Below, one piece after another: positions 52,073 through 60,869 of a DNA stretch of 64,000 bases. The notes under the pieces are model-generated. The model did no database searches. It was not told the DNA's origin and was given only the letters and a program-made list of their open reading frames with translations. Source of the stretch: Verrucomicrobiaceae bacterium (GTDB lineage Bacteria > Verrucomicrobiota > Verrucomicrobiia > Verrucomicrobiales > Verrucomicrobiaceae); contig JAIXOU010000119.1 in assembly GCA_027486585.1 (NCBI GenBank), positions 81,061 through 145,060 of the forward strand, written 5' to 3'. Made by a program: the position numbers and the translations under genes. Position 1 is the first letter of the stretch. Each line of letters begins with the position of its first letter.

Positions 52073-52690
52073 ATGCGCCTGACTCATTTTGCTTTTGCCC
52101 TCACTTTTCTCCTCCTTTGCCTCACCAGTTACCTAGCCTGGGAGGGGCAGGCGGCCAAGCGTGGTGCTTTGGAAGAGCTTGAATTCAGAAAGAAAAAGCA
52201 GGCAGCAGAGGCCATGGCCTCCCCTGAAGCCAGCCGCATGATGCCACTACCCACAGTGCCTGCGGCCTCCATCAGCCCACCGGCACCAGGGACGATCTCC
52301 CGCACCGCGCCCGATCCCATGGCTGGTGCCAGTGCGCTGCCTGGTGGCGGTCTGACTGTGCCAAAGACGGTGCTGGCAGCTGAAGCCGCAGGGATCAATA
52401 CCAATACCATGACGCCTTTGCAGAAGCAGGTTCAGGATGCCAAGCCAATCGCGAAAGTGAAAACGATTGTGAAAGAACAAGGTTTCGTGATCATTGACGC
52501 AGGCTCAAAGCAGGGCATCACCAAAGGCCTGCTTTTCGACATCCGCCGCGCCAATGCCGTGCTGGCCAAGGTTCGAGTGACGGAAACCATTGAGGAAAAT
52601 GAAGCCGTCGCTGATCTCGATCTCGCGTCGATTCCAACCGGAGTCACGATCGAGCCAGGGGACGAAATTATCCAGCCGGTCGGACGCTGA
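52073..52690 (+). CDS. Single-pass membrane protein with C-terminal beta-barrel-like domain
   Basis: 205 residues from ATG 52073 (an upstream TTG is in frame). One N-terminal membrane helix (FAFALTFLLLCLTSYLAW) is followed by a short charged stretch (LEELEFRKKKQAAEA), a Pro/Ala/Gly-rich linker and a C-terminal domain (about 130-205: VKTIVKEQGFVIIDAGSKQG, KGLLFDIRR, AVADLDLASIPTGVTIEPGD). The last domain looks like the SH3-like barrels of envelope proteins. No specific family recognised. Its TGA shares one base with the tlyA ATG, so the two are coupled. Confidence 0.75.
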   Translation: MRLTHFAFALTFLLLCLTSYLAWEGQAAKRGALEELEFRKKKQAAEAMASPEASRMMPLPTVPAASISPPAPGTISRTAPDPMAGASALPGGGLTVPKTVLAAEAAGINTNTMTPLQKQVQDAKPIAKVKTIVKEQGFVIIDAGSKQGITKGLLFDIRRANAVLAKVRVTETIEENEAVADLDLASIPTGVTIEPGDEIIQPVGR

Positions 52691-53439
52691 TGGCCCGCAT
52701 TCGTTTGGACTTAGCACTGGTGCAGCGTGAGCTGTGCCCTTCCCGTGAGCAGGCGAAAAGGCTGATCATGGCAGGTGAAGTCATGCTGGGAGACGAGGTC
52801 ATGTCAAAACCCGGCTGGTTGGTACGGCAAGATGCTGTGCTGACGGTTAAAACGCCACCCCGTTTTGTCAGTCGTGGTGGTTTGAAGCTCGAAGGCGCTT
52901 TAGAGCACTTTGGCATTGATGTCACAGGTCTGATCGGCATGGACGTGGGTGCCTCCACCGGTGGTTTTACCGATTGTTTGCTCCAACGTGGAGTCGTGAA
53001 GGTTCACGCCTTTGATGTGGGGACCAATCAGATGGTCTGGAAGTTGCGCAGTGACCCGCGGGTCGTGTGCAGAGAGAATTTTAATGTGCGCCATCTTCAG
53101 ATTACAGACCTACCTGAGCAGGTGGACATCATCGTGGCAGATGTCTCTTTTATCTCGCTGACTCTCGTTCTGCCAGGGGCACTCAGCGTGCTGAAACCCG
53201 GCGGTCAGGCCGTGGTGCTGGTGAAGCCGCAGTTTGAGCTCTCTCGGGATGAGGTCGGTAAAGGCGGTATCGTGCGTGAGACCGAGCTGCATGAAAAAGC
53301 TTGTGCGCGCATCCAAAGCTTCGTCGAGGCACAGCCGGATCTGGAATGGAAAGGTCTGACGGAATCCTCAATCCAGGGCACAGAAGGCAATCGCGAGTTT
53401 CTTGCTTGGATTCAGAAGCGGGCGCAGTCGGATCAGTAA
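52690..53439 (+). CDS. tlyA: TlyA-family rRNA (cytidine-2'-O)-methyltransferase
   Basis: 249 residues. The N-terminal S4 RNA-binding domain (about 3-60; RLDLALVQRELCPSREQAK, then VSRGGLKLEGAL) is followed by an FtsJ-like methyltransferase with SAM loop D85-V-G-A-S-T-G-G, NFNVRHL, VADVSFISLTLVLP and LVKPQFELSRDEVGKGGIV. TlyA methylates rRNA at cytidine 2'-OH. The gene overlaps the upstream one by one base and ends inside the 3' end of the convergent membrane protein gene. Confidence 0.93.
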   Translation: MARIRLDLALVQRELCPSREQAKRLIMAGEVMLGDEVMSKPGWLVRQDAVLTVKTPPRFVSRGGLKLEGALEHFGIDVTGLIGMDVGASTGGFTDCLLQRGVVKVHAFDVGTNQMVWKLRSDPRVVCRENFNVRHLQITDLPEQVDIIVADVSFISLTLVLPGALSVLKPGGQAVVLVKPQFELSRDEVGKGGIVRETELHEKACARIQSFVEAQPDLEWKGLTESSIQGTEGNREFLAWIQKRAQSDQ

Positions 53440-53867
53440 AGCTTGAAGCCGATGGAGCAGGCTTTTTTCAGGTATGTACTGTTCCACGTGAAAGCGGCCC
53501 CAATCGCATAGGTCAGGTTCCAGAGGCCAAGCCAAAAGGGCAAAGCAACCAGGGGTAGTAACGGCGGCATTTCAGGCTTCCATTCAGGCAAGATATGGGC
53601 AAGAAAAATGCCGCCCAAGATCGGCAGAATGGCAAAGACCACGCTTAATCCCATGCGGCATTTATCGCGTGCCTGGGTCATGCCGTAAACGAGTCCAAGC
53701 GTGAGCGCATACCAAACGACAGCGGCAAGTGCGCAGGCAAAGAGCGAATGAAGTAAAAATAACAAGATGGGAAGAGCTCCCAAAAGCACATGGCCGTAAA
53801 CAAAAAAGCGGGCGAAATAGACTTCACTTCTCAGGGTGCCAGGTTTGTATCGTTGTGCGTCGAGCAT
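53433..53867 (-). CDS. Small multi-pass membrane protein
   Basis: 144 residues with about four hydrophobic segments (VYGHVLLGALPILLFLLHSL, CALAAVVWYALTLGLVYGM, SVVFAILPILGGIFLAHIL, LPLVALPFWLGLWNLTYAIG). It overlaps the tlyA stop by 7 nt in convergent orientation. Family not recognised. Credible because of its consistent membrane topology. Confidence 0.7.
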   Translation of the reverse strand: MLDAQRYKPGTLRSEVYFARFFVYGHVLLGALPILLFLLHSLFACALAAVVWYALTLGLVYGMTQARDKCRMGLSVVFAILPILGGIFLAHILPEWKPEMPPLLPLVALPFWLGLWNLTYAIGAAFTWNSTYLKKACSIGFKLY

Positions 53868-53977
53868 CGTTCTCGGTCATGCTCATATCATTTTGAACTT
53901 CGTCAAATCATCCTTACCTATTCAAAATAGAGTTATTCGTGTGTTAAGATGCGTACTGCTTCATCGATCCTTTAAAC

Positions 53978-55141
53978 ATGCGCGTTGTTCTTTCTTTAAC
54001 CTTTCTTTGCTGCCAACTGGTTCTCGCAGAGACACCTCCGATCCAGCAATGGATCGATGAAGCGATCAAGGCTGGTGGCGGCGTGGTGACGATTCCAGAA
54101 GGCGTGCATGTTTTGCCGAAAGGCCTGCTTTTTAAAAATGCCAAGAAGTTGGCCCTACGTGGTGTCAGCAAAGAGCGCTGCGTTTTGAAGCTGCCGCCTC
54201 TGACATATGCACTATGTGCTCAAGATACGGCTGCTGGGACCAATGAACTAAGGGTTCACAGTGAACGCGGTTGGAGTCCTGGCATGCGGGCACGGATTGA
54301 GTGTGATGGCGCTATGGATACCTTCACGAAAAAGCCCTGCCCGTTCGTGTTAGTCATCATTGAGGACGTGAAGCCTGGCCTGCTTCGACTCAAAGACGCT
54401 CTACCGTTCCCAGTTCCCGCAAAGACGATGATTCGTCATGAAGATGCGCCTAATCTTATCGAGATCCGAGAGGCTTGCGAGACCCTTGAGATTGCCAATC
54501 TAACTCTCGACGGTGGTCGCGTGGATGCTGATCCTCAGGTGCAGGGACATGCGCAGCTCTGTGCGGTTTTTGCAACTGGAGCGTATGACTATGTCAAAGG
54601 TCCGGTAGGTCCGAAGCCCAAAGGGATTGTGGTGCGTGATTGCATCATCCAAAACTGTTTTGGTCGTGGTGTGGCTCTTTACAGCGTTGAGAAGGCGGAG
54701 ATCGAAAGGTGCAGTTTTCGAGATGGTTGTGATGAAGCCATCGACTTTGATCATTTCACCACGGGCTCAAGCGCTATCGGGAATCAGATCACCCGCTGCC
54801 GAATCGCTTTTGAGCTGAATGATGCCAATGACTGTGTCATCATCGGCAATGAAGCTCGTGATTGCAGCATTGGGGTGAACCTCTGGCGCTGGTGTCTTCA
54901 ACCAGGGTTGAATGAAGGGCATCGAGTTCAGAATAACAGTTTCATTTCAATGGCTGGCAATGCTGTTCAAATCGGCACTGGCACCCGAGCTAACTTTTTT
55001 GAAGACAACGATATCGAGCATCCCAGTCGCCATGGCTTCTCGATTGCAGGAGAGGCGCAGGTCCTCAAAAACAATCGAATCACAGGATCAGTTTCTCAGG
55101 CGATAGTGATTCAAGAAGGCGATCACAAGATCATGCCATGA
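53978..55141 (+). CDS. Secreted right-handed parallel beta-helix (pectate-lyase-fold) protein
   Basis: 387 residues, signal peptide MRVVLSLTFLCCQLVLA. GGGVVTIPEGVHVLPKGLLF starts the pectin-lyase fold, and coils follow (LEIANLTLDGGRV, GIVVRDCIIQNCFGRGVALY, AEIERCSFRDGCDEAIDF, NRITGSVSQAIVIQ). Family-level function is polysaccharide binding or cleavage; no catalytic set can be fixed. It converges with the acyltransferase/heptosyltransferase gene (11-nt overlap). Confidence 0.85.
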   Translation: MRVVLSLTFLCCQLVLAETPPIQQWIDEAIKAGGGVVTIPEGVHVLPKGLLFKNAKKLALRGVSKERCVLKLPPLTYALCAQDTAAGTNELRVHSERGWSPGMRARIECDGAMDTFTKKPCPFVLVIIEDVKPGLLRLKDALPFPVPAKTMIRHEDAPNLIEIREACETLEIANLTLDGGRVDADPQVQGHAQLCAVFATGAYDYVKGPVGPKPKGIVVRDCIIQNCFGRGVALYSVEKAEIERCSFRDGCDEAIDFDHFTTGSSAIGNQITRCRIAFELNDANDCVIIGNEARDCSIGVNLWRWCLQPGLNEGHRVQNNSFISMAGNAVQIGTGTRANFFEDNDIEHPSRHGFSIAGEAQVLKNNRITGSVSQAIVIQEGDHKIMP

Positions 55142-57107
55142 GTCGTTTTAACACAGCCTCTGTCACGACTTCTGGCGTCACTTTTGTCATGCAGTCATAA
55201 TGCCCAAAAGGGCACTCGCGCTCAAAGCATGGGCTGCATGGCACAGGATGCTGAATCACTGTGTGATGATCGCCGAGCGGCCCAGTCGCTATCGGATCGG
55301 TGGAGCCAAAGATGCTTACGGTTGGCACATTTTCAGCACAGGCCAGATGCATGGTGCCCGTGTCATTGGTGACCAGCAGACGGCAGGTGCGGAGTTGAAC
55401 AATTAGCTCTGCCAGCTTGGTTTTACCGACGAGATTTGTGTGCTTGATTCCACTGACCAAGGCGGATAACTGAGTGCCCATATCGGCCTCGCCAGGGGCC
55501 CCAAAAAAGACCCACTCAATCTCAGGATGAATCACGGCAACTTGCCTGATCACTTCAGCAAAGCGCTCGAGAGGCCAGCGCTTTGCCTGCCCATACTCAG
55601 CGCCAGCACAGATGCCGATTCGTTGTAAAGACGCGCCCGTTGTTGAGTCGGCGTTTGGGTGACGCAGAGTGGTCCCCTGAGATTTTTTGAGATTGGCTCC
55701 GATACTCTGAGCAATGTGCAAATAGCGCAGTGTGTGATGCTGCGGTTCTTTTTGAACCACAGGCTCCTTGATGATTTGATGTAGCATTTTCGAGCGCAGT
55801 GAGCCTTTAAAGCCAACGAGTCGAGGAATGCCAGCCAACCAAAGCTCCAGAGTGCTGCGAGTGGAATTGGTCAGCAGTACTCCAGCGTCAAAATGGACAC
55901 CGGTGGCTTTGATTTTCCGGGCGACAGAGAAGGGGCTTTCTTTGTTTTCTTTGCCAATATAAAGAGAAACTTCGGGCTGAGCTTCCCAAAGATCACGGAG
56001 TTTTTCAGGTCCAAAAATCGTGAGCTTTAAATCTGGGCGGCCCGCTTTCATGGCTCGCACAGCAGGGAAGGCCATGCAGGCATCTCCCAGCCAATTGGGA
56101 GATCTGACCAGCAATTGAAAAGGCTGCAGCTTTGAGTGATCATAATCAGCAGGATAGCTGACGCCGCGTTTGTAGGTATCCAAGAGAAAGCGTGGTTTGG
56201 GCGTCTTCCAGCGATTGTGAACCCAGAACCAATTTTCAGGCTGACGGCGCACCATCGTTTCGATGGAACGATTCATCCACGTTGTCAGACCATCCACGCT
56301 TTCTTTGATCTCCTCAGTATCCACTGGGGCGCTACAGACCATGCGCCATCTGCCAGGTCCGTCGTCGTAGATTCCCATAGGAACCAGCAGTCCATGAGAC
56401 CGGAAGGCCATCAGTGCAGCGATGGGCGTGGTGGATGCCAATCGATCAAAAAACGGGCACCAGATGCCATGGTCGCCCGAATGCTGATCCACCAGAACCC
56501 CCAGGCAGCCGCCTTCCTTCATGTGCTGCATGGGGCCTGCAAAACCATCCTGCCGATCAAACAGCGTGTATCCTAGCTTTCGACGGCGGCGGATGATGAG
56601 GGCATTGAGAAAAGGATTCCTCAAGGGTTGATAAACGGTGGCTGGTTTGCGATCAAAAACAAAGAGAGATGGCACCTGTGTGAGGATCTCCCAACAGCTC
56701 AGATGGCAAACAAGATAGAGGATTGGTCGATTCTTGCTCATCGCCTCATGGGTATGCTCCATGCCCTCCACCGTGACGCGAGCTTCGACGTCTTTTGGAT
56801 GCATCATGGGTAGCTTGAACCCACAGAGAATGTTCCCAAAAAGAGAAGCAAAGTGTTTCCGGGCGGTTGCTTTCTGCCAAGCCAGATCCTTTTCCCGACC
56901 GAAGGCAATCCACAAATTATGCAGGGCTAGCCGACGATATTTGCCTGAAACGTAATAGCCAAGAATACCAATCGCACGGCCGAGATGCCAAATCACTTCA
57001 ATCGGCAGCAACCAGAGGACAAACTCGACACAGCGAAAAGCTGCATAAACCAGCCAATGAGTGGCTAGTTTTAGAAAAGAGGTTTTTTTTGGTTCGGAAG
57101 CGCCCAT
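55131..57107 (-). CDS. Fused lipid A acyltransferase (LpxL/HtrB) and GT9 heptosyltransferase
   Basis: 658 residues from ATG 57107, preceded by GGAG 8 nt upstream. Residues ~20-305 are a lysophospholipid/lipid A acyltransferase with an N-terminal membrane helix and H135-x(4)-E140 (CHLSCWE), plus VDQHSGDHG and NWFWVHNRWK. From ~331 a heptosyltransferase (GT9) begins: LLVRSPNWLGDACMAFPAVR, IGICAGAEYGQAKRWP, LVTNDTGTMHLACAENVP and FGSTDP with a closing PCSPCFERECPFGHYDCM segment. Both steps belong to LPS assembly at the inner membrane. The two are usually separate genes (lpxL and waaF). The single uninterrupted frame shows a real fusion. Confidence 0.9.
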   Translation of the reverse strand: MGASEPKKTSFLKLATHWLVYAAFRCVEFVLWLLPIEVIWHLGRAIGILGYYVSGKYRRLALHNLWIAFGREKDLAWQKATARKHFASLFGNILCGFKLPMMHPKDVEARVTVEGMEHTHEAMSKNRPILYLVCHLSCWEILTQVPSLFVFDRKPATVYQPLRNPFLNALIIRRRRKLGYTLFDRQDGFAGPMQHMKEGGCLGVLVDQHSGDHGIWCPFFDRLASTTPIAALMAFRSHGLLVPMGIYDDGPGRWRMVCSAPVDTEEIKESVDGLTTWMNRSIETMVRRQPENWFWVHNRWKTPKPRFLLDTYKRGVSYPADYDHSKLQPFQLLVRSPNWLGDACMAFPAVRAMKAGRPDLKLTIFGPEKLRDLWEAQPEVSLYIGKENKESPFSVARKIKATGVHFDAGVLLTNSTRSTLELWLAGIPRLVGFKGSLRSKMLHQIIKEPVVQKEPQHHTLRYLHIAQSIGANLKKSQGTTLRHPNADSTTGASLQRIGICAGAEYGQAKRWPLERFAEVIRQVAVIHPEIEWVFFGAPGEADMGTQLSALVSGIKHTNLVGKTKLAELIVQLRTCRLLVTNDTGTMHLACAENVPTVSIFGSTDPIATGPLGDHHTVIQHPVPCSPCFERECPFGHYDCMTKVTPEVVTEAVLKRLMA

Positions 57108-57261
57108 GGAAGAGTCTCCGTTGCCACAGAGCATCCTCAGGCGCAACCATTCACGCTAGGCAAGTGGCAGACTTGGCCAATTTAATCGGTTCTATTCTCA
57201 AAAGTCTAGGTTGTTATCAGGTGATGGATTCGCTGTGGGTTGAAAATGTTTCTCGGTCATT

Positions 57262-58614
57262 TCACGGTGCCATTCTCCCCTTCAGCACTTTCGCTATTGC
57301 GGAGTGTCCGGTAGCGTCAGGATGCACGCCGTCTTTGAGCATCGTCTCCTCCGGCACGGTACCGAAGAGACTGACGAAGTCGCACTGCTTCTCTTTCGCC
57401 AGTGCTTCAAACGCAGCTCCGAGCGCTTTCAGTTGCGCCTCGCGTTCATTCGCAATCGGCTTCGTGGCCACGAGCGCGGTCTTGTTGATGTTCGGCGGGC
57501 CAACAAGCAGGAGCTTCACGCTGGGGCCATAGCATTGGCGGGCGCGATCAATCATGTAACTCACATTGCTTGCGGCCTTCTTCACTGAATCGACTTTCAA
57601 ATCGCGGGAGTCGTTTGTGCCAAGCGCGATGAGGACCATGTCAGCGCGAGGTTGGCGCGCAGTCATCGGATCGAAGTCATGTTTGCCATCGCCAGTGGCG
57701 CGACCGCCTTTGCCTTCGTTGATGACCTTGAGTTTGCCTCCCGACTCGCGTTCCACGATCTTTACCCAAGCCTGATCGCCACCAGATTTGCCCTCGGTGA
57801 GCGAGTCGCCATACGCGATGATGGTCAGTGGTGGTGCAGGCTTCTCGTATTGCTTCTCAAAGAGCCGCACATACTCGAAATCAGCGGACGCAGGCAGTTT
57901 CGAGTCATCGATCTTCTCCTTGTTGCTCCACGGTAGATTTGCCCAACCAACGGTGGTCAGCCAGATGCTCATGGAGTCGTGCTTGAAGCTCGTGGCATCC
58001 CAAACACCGACCAGTTTGCCATCGAAGTATTGACGGATCTCCGTCGGCGTAAACTCACAGCCAAGGGTGTGGAATCCCGCTGACAAATCTGCAGTCTTCA
58101 CTCGCCTACCTGCCAGTCCTTTGTGTTCCGGCGAATGGATGTGCAGGTTCGTTCCATAGCTTGTCTGATCTTTCGTGTCGTGCTCGCAAACGTCGATCTC
58201 TTGCCGATTGCCCTCGCTCTTGCCTGTATTCTTCATCATCCAAAACGACACATGCCAGCCTTCGCCCTGCGGCGAACGGAACCGCGTCTCGTAGTAGCCG
58301 TATTTGAACTCCCGCTTCGAGATCACCCCGCCGCTCGTGTAGTCCAGCTTGCCTGCCTTTTCCTTCTTTAATTCAATGCGCAACAGGCCATTCGCCACAC
58401 TCACATTCTCGGCCTTGTTCATCGAAGCGAACCGTTGCCCTGTGCGTAGGTTCCACTCGGATTTGTTTAGAGCTTCGCCATCAAATTCATCCTGCCAAAT
58501 GAGCGAGTAACCCATAGCTGCCTCGGCTGGGAGATTTGGCGTGAGGTCAGAAGCCAGCAAAGACTTGGCGAACAGCAGTAGGACAAGAGAAAGAATGCGG
58601 GTGGGCACGATCAT
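57262..58614 (-). CDS. Secreted GH16 glucanase-like and SGNH esterase fusion
   Basis: 450 residues from ATG 58614 (signal RILSLVLLLFAKSLLASD); ATG 58632 is equally possible. Residues ~33-255 form a GH16 domain (LIWQDEFDGEALNKSEWNL, KYGYYETRFRSPQGEG, catalytic E139-I-D141-V-C-E144, GFHTLGCEFTP). Residues ~263-450 are an SGNH hydrolase: S271 in AYGDSLTEG, GTND at 332-335 (N334), and D428-G-V-H431. Predicted dual action on a beta-glycan backbone and its acyl groups, for example an acetylated agar, porphyran or laminarin-like polymer. Downstream of the beta-helix gene on the same strand. Confidence 0.9.
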   Translation of the reverse strand: MIVPTRILSLVLLLFAKSLLASDLTPNLPAEAAMGYSLIWQDEFDGEALNKSEWNLRTGQRFASMNKAENVSVANGLLRIELKKEKAGKLDYTSGGVISKREFKYGYYETRFRSPQGEGWHVSFWMMKNTGKSEGNRQEIDVCEHDTKDQTSYGTNLHIHSPEHKGLAGRRVKTADLSAGFHTLGCEFTPTEIRQYFDGKLVGVWDATSFKHDSMSIWLTTVGWANLPWSNKEKIDDSKLPASADFEYVRLFEKQYEKPAPPLTIIAYGDSLTEGKSGGDQAWVKIVERESGGKLKVINEGKGGRATGDGKHDFDPMTARQPRADMVLIALGTNDSRDLKVDSVKKAASNVSYMIDRARQCYGPSVKLLLVGPPNINKTALVATKPIANEREAQLKALGAAFEALAKEKQCDFVSLFGTVPEETMLKDGVHPDATGHSAIAKVLKGRMAP

Positions 58615-58733
58615 GATGAATGCGCAGCACATGGTCGAGTGAAGTGCCTTTGATCTAGCGAAATCAAGGGTCTCTCTGCATTCTTCTCCTCGGCCTCCTG
58701 ACTTTCTGATGAACAGCGTGGCGGAAGGTGAAC

Positions 58734-60848
58734 TCACTTGTCCTTGCTGCGATCCCGATGCCACTCCGAAGTTGTGTGCCCGCTTTGATGCGAGGGGAGC
58801 TTCGAGCGATGCTCGTCCACGTAGAGTCCGATCCTCTCAAAGGGGATCGCTGCAAAGCCTGGCACCTTATTGAACATCGGCGCATCGGCGGCCATGCGGA
58901 AGTCCAGTTTGTCAGGATTGGCAAAGCCCATGTCTTCAGTCGTCAGGGCTGCGTTGTCTATGACAGTGACGACTTTAAAGTGCTCGGGCTTGCCCCGTAG
59001 ATCGGCTTTCTTGTCGGTGCCAATGACGACGTTACGTTCGAGCACGCAACCGTTGGGCAGGCCGGGATTGTTCTGCAGCAGCGTGGGCAGCGAGGGAAAG
59101 CGCGTGCTCCATGGGGGGCTCACAGGATTGAGCTTTTTGTAGTCGCGCAACATACCTGAGTCCTGGTCATACTTCCGGCTCACGCCGCGTGCGTCGATGC
59201 CGAAGCCGCCGGGGCAGTCGATAGCGACATTGTTGCGCAGGATGTTGTCATGGCCACCACCACTGGCAGCGCCGGTTCCCATGCGATACATCAAATTGCC
59301 TTCCAGCGTGTCACCGCTGTCTGCGTCGTCAAGGTAGATGCCTAGCGCGTGGCTGGTGTGGTGGATGAAGTTGTGCCGCAGCACGTTGCCATAACTGCAC
59401 CAGCCGTTGTTTGTGTAAAGCCCGCCAAGATCGTCGGACTCGATGAGGAAATCATGTATCTCATTGAACTCGATACGGTGATCGTTACCGCCATAAGTGA
59501 TCGCGGCATGTGGCGAGTCATGGATGAGATTGTGTGACACGATGCAGCCGCAGGCATAGCTGGCATCGTTGACCCCCACTGCGATGCCTGGCGACCAGAT
59601 CTTTTTCGCGAGCGCATAGTGATGAATGTGATTGTTGTCTGCCACATGTCCACAGGGCGTGAGTGTCTCACGCACGCCGCCGCTCAAGAGAATGCCGCCG
59701 TGGCCGAGCGTGTGCAAATGGCAGCTTTGCATCCGATGGTCCTTGCCGCCTTTGATGACGATGCCGTTTTTGCCCACGCATCGGATCTCACAATTCACGA
59801 CCGCGCAGTCTTCGCCATCAGTGATTTCAATCGCATTGCCCAGCGTGCCCTCGATCACGAGTCCTTGCAGCCTGATGTGCTTCGCGCCTTTGAGTTGAAA
59901 CACCGGCCCATCCATATCCGCGAGTGTAATCCGTCCTTTGGCAGCCCCTTCCTTTGGCCACCAGAACAGCTGCTGCTTTGCAAAGTCGATGGCCCACTCG
60001 CCCGGCATGTCGATCTCCTCCACGAGATTGATCGCTCGCCAAGGCTCCGTGCCCGCGCCTTCGGTGCCCGCATACTTGGAACCAATTCCGCCGGGGATGG
60101 GCGCCGCAAGCGCGATGCTCTTCGTTTCCAAATCGAGCGTTTTTACCCGCACATTCTGCCAATCCCAGGCCACTCGCCAGAAGCCCGCCAGCCAAAGTTG
60201 TCCCGCTTCTGCTGCCGCTTTCCAGCGCAAAGGACGATCCTCCGCGAATACGAAGATTCCCGGCCGCTTCCCCGGCGCGCCAGGATTATCGCCACGATCC
60301 AGCACTTTCTTCATCACCATGTTGTGCTCATTTGGCCAGCGCGAGAGCGGCTGCCATTCATCCCCGGCGAACAACTGCACCACACCACCGCCGTCGTTGA
60401 AGCGATCAGGAAAAGGCTTCATGTGTTTCGTGCCCAGTTGCGCAAGATACATCTGCAAGACATGTCCACGCGCCGCTGTATCCAGCCGTGGGTCTTCGCT
60501 GATTGTTAGCTTGTCATTCGCCACCTTCATGCCGGCATCGAGCACTGCGCCACCTTCATGCATCGCGCGAACCAGGATGGCTTTATTCTTGCCATCGAAG
60601 CGGATCGTTTGATCGATGCGGTGAACGCCATCGTCGAGCCAGAGCGTGGATGGCTCCTGTTCTCCCTCGCGCAATTTCTCCAGCGCTCGAGCAATCGTGG
60701 CCAGTGGAGCCTCACGTGTGCCTGCCGCTTGATCGCTGCCTGATGGCGAAACATAAATCTCTGCGCTGTGAAGCTTTGGGACAGAGACCAGGATTGATGC
60801 TGTCAAAGCTATGGCGGCCGCCCGCATGGTTGGAAGGGAAGTGGTCAT
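58734..60848 (-). CDS. Secreted right-handed parallel beta-helix polysaccharide-active protein
   Basis: 704 residues; N-terminal signal (MRAAAIALTASILVSVPKLH) precedes AEIYVSPSGSDQAAGTREAP, the common start of PL6/GH-like beta-helix proteins. Regular coils are visible from about residue 330: HIRLQGLVIEGTLGNAIEIT, CAVVNCEIRCVGKNGIVIKG, YACGCIVSHNLIHDSPHAAI, NVLRHNFIHHTSHALGIYLD. An Ig-like or FN3 insertion lies before it. Substrate not evident. It is 21 nt downstream of the sialate-esterase-like gene, hence probably one operon. Confidence 0.88.
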   Translation of the reverse strand: MTTSLPTMRAAAIALTASILVSVPKLHSAEIYVSPSGSDQAAGTREAPLATIARALEKLREGEQEPSTLWLDDGVHRIDQTIRFDGKNKAILVRAMHEGGAVLDAGMKVANDKLTISEDPRLDTAARGHVLQMYLAQLGTKHMKPFPDRFNDGGGVVQLFAGDEWQPLSRWPNEHNMVMKKVLDRGDNPGAPGKRPGIFVFAEDRPLRWKAAAEAGQLWLAGFWRVAWDWQNVRVKTLDLETKSIALAAPIPGGIGSKYAGTEGAGTEPWRAINLVEEIDMPGEWAIDFAKQQLFWWPKEGAAKGRITLADMDGPVFQLKGAKHIRLQGLVIEGTLGNAIEITDGEDCAVVNCEIRCVGKNGIVIKGGKDHRMQSCHLHTLGHGGILLSGGVRETLTPCGHVADNNHIHHYALAKKIWSPGIAVGVNDASYACGCIVSHNLIHDSPHAAITYGGNDHRIEFNEIHDFLIESDDLGGLYTNNGWCSYGNVLRHNFIHHTSHALGIYLDDADSGDTLEGNLMYRMGTGAASGGGHDNILRNNVAIDCPGGFGIDARGVSRKYDQDSGMLRDYKKLNPVSPPWSTRFPSLPTLLQNNPGLPNGCVLERNVVIGTDKKADLRGKPEHFKVVTVIDNAALTTEDMGFANPDKLDFRMAADAPMFNKVPGFAAIPFERIGLYVDEHRSKLPSHQSGHTTSEWHRDRSKDK

Positions 60849-60869
60849 AGGAAGGCAAGACTCAAATAT

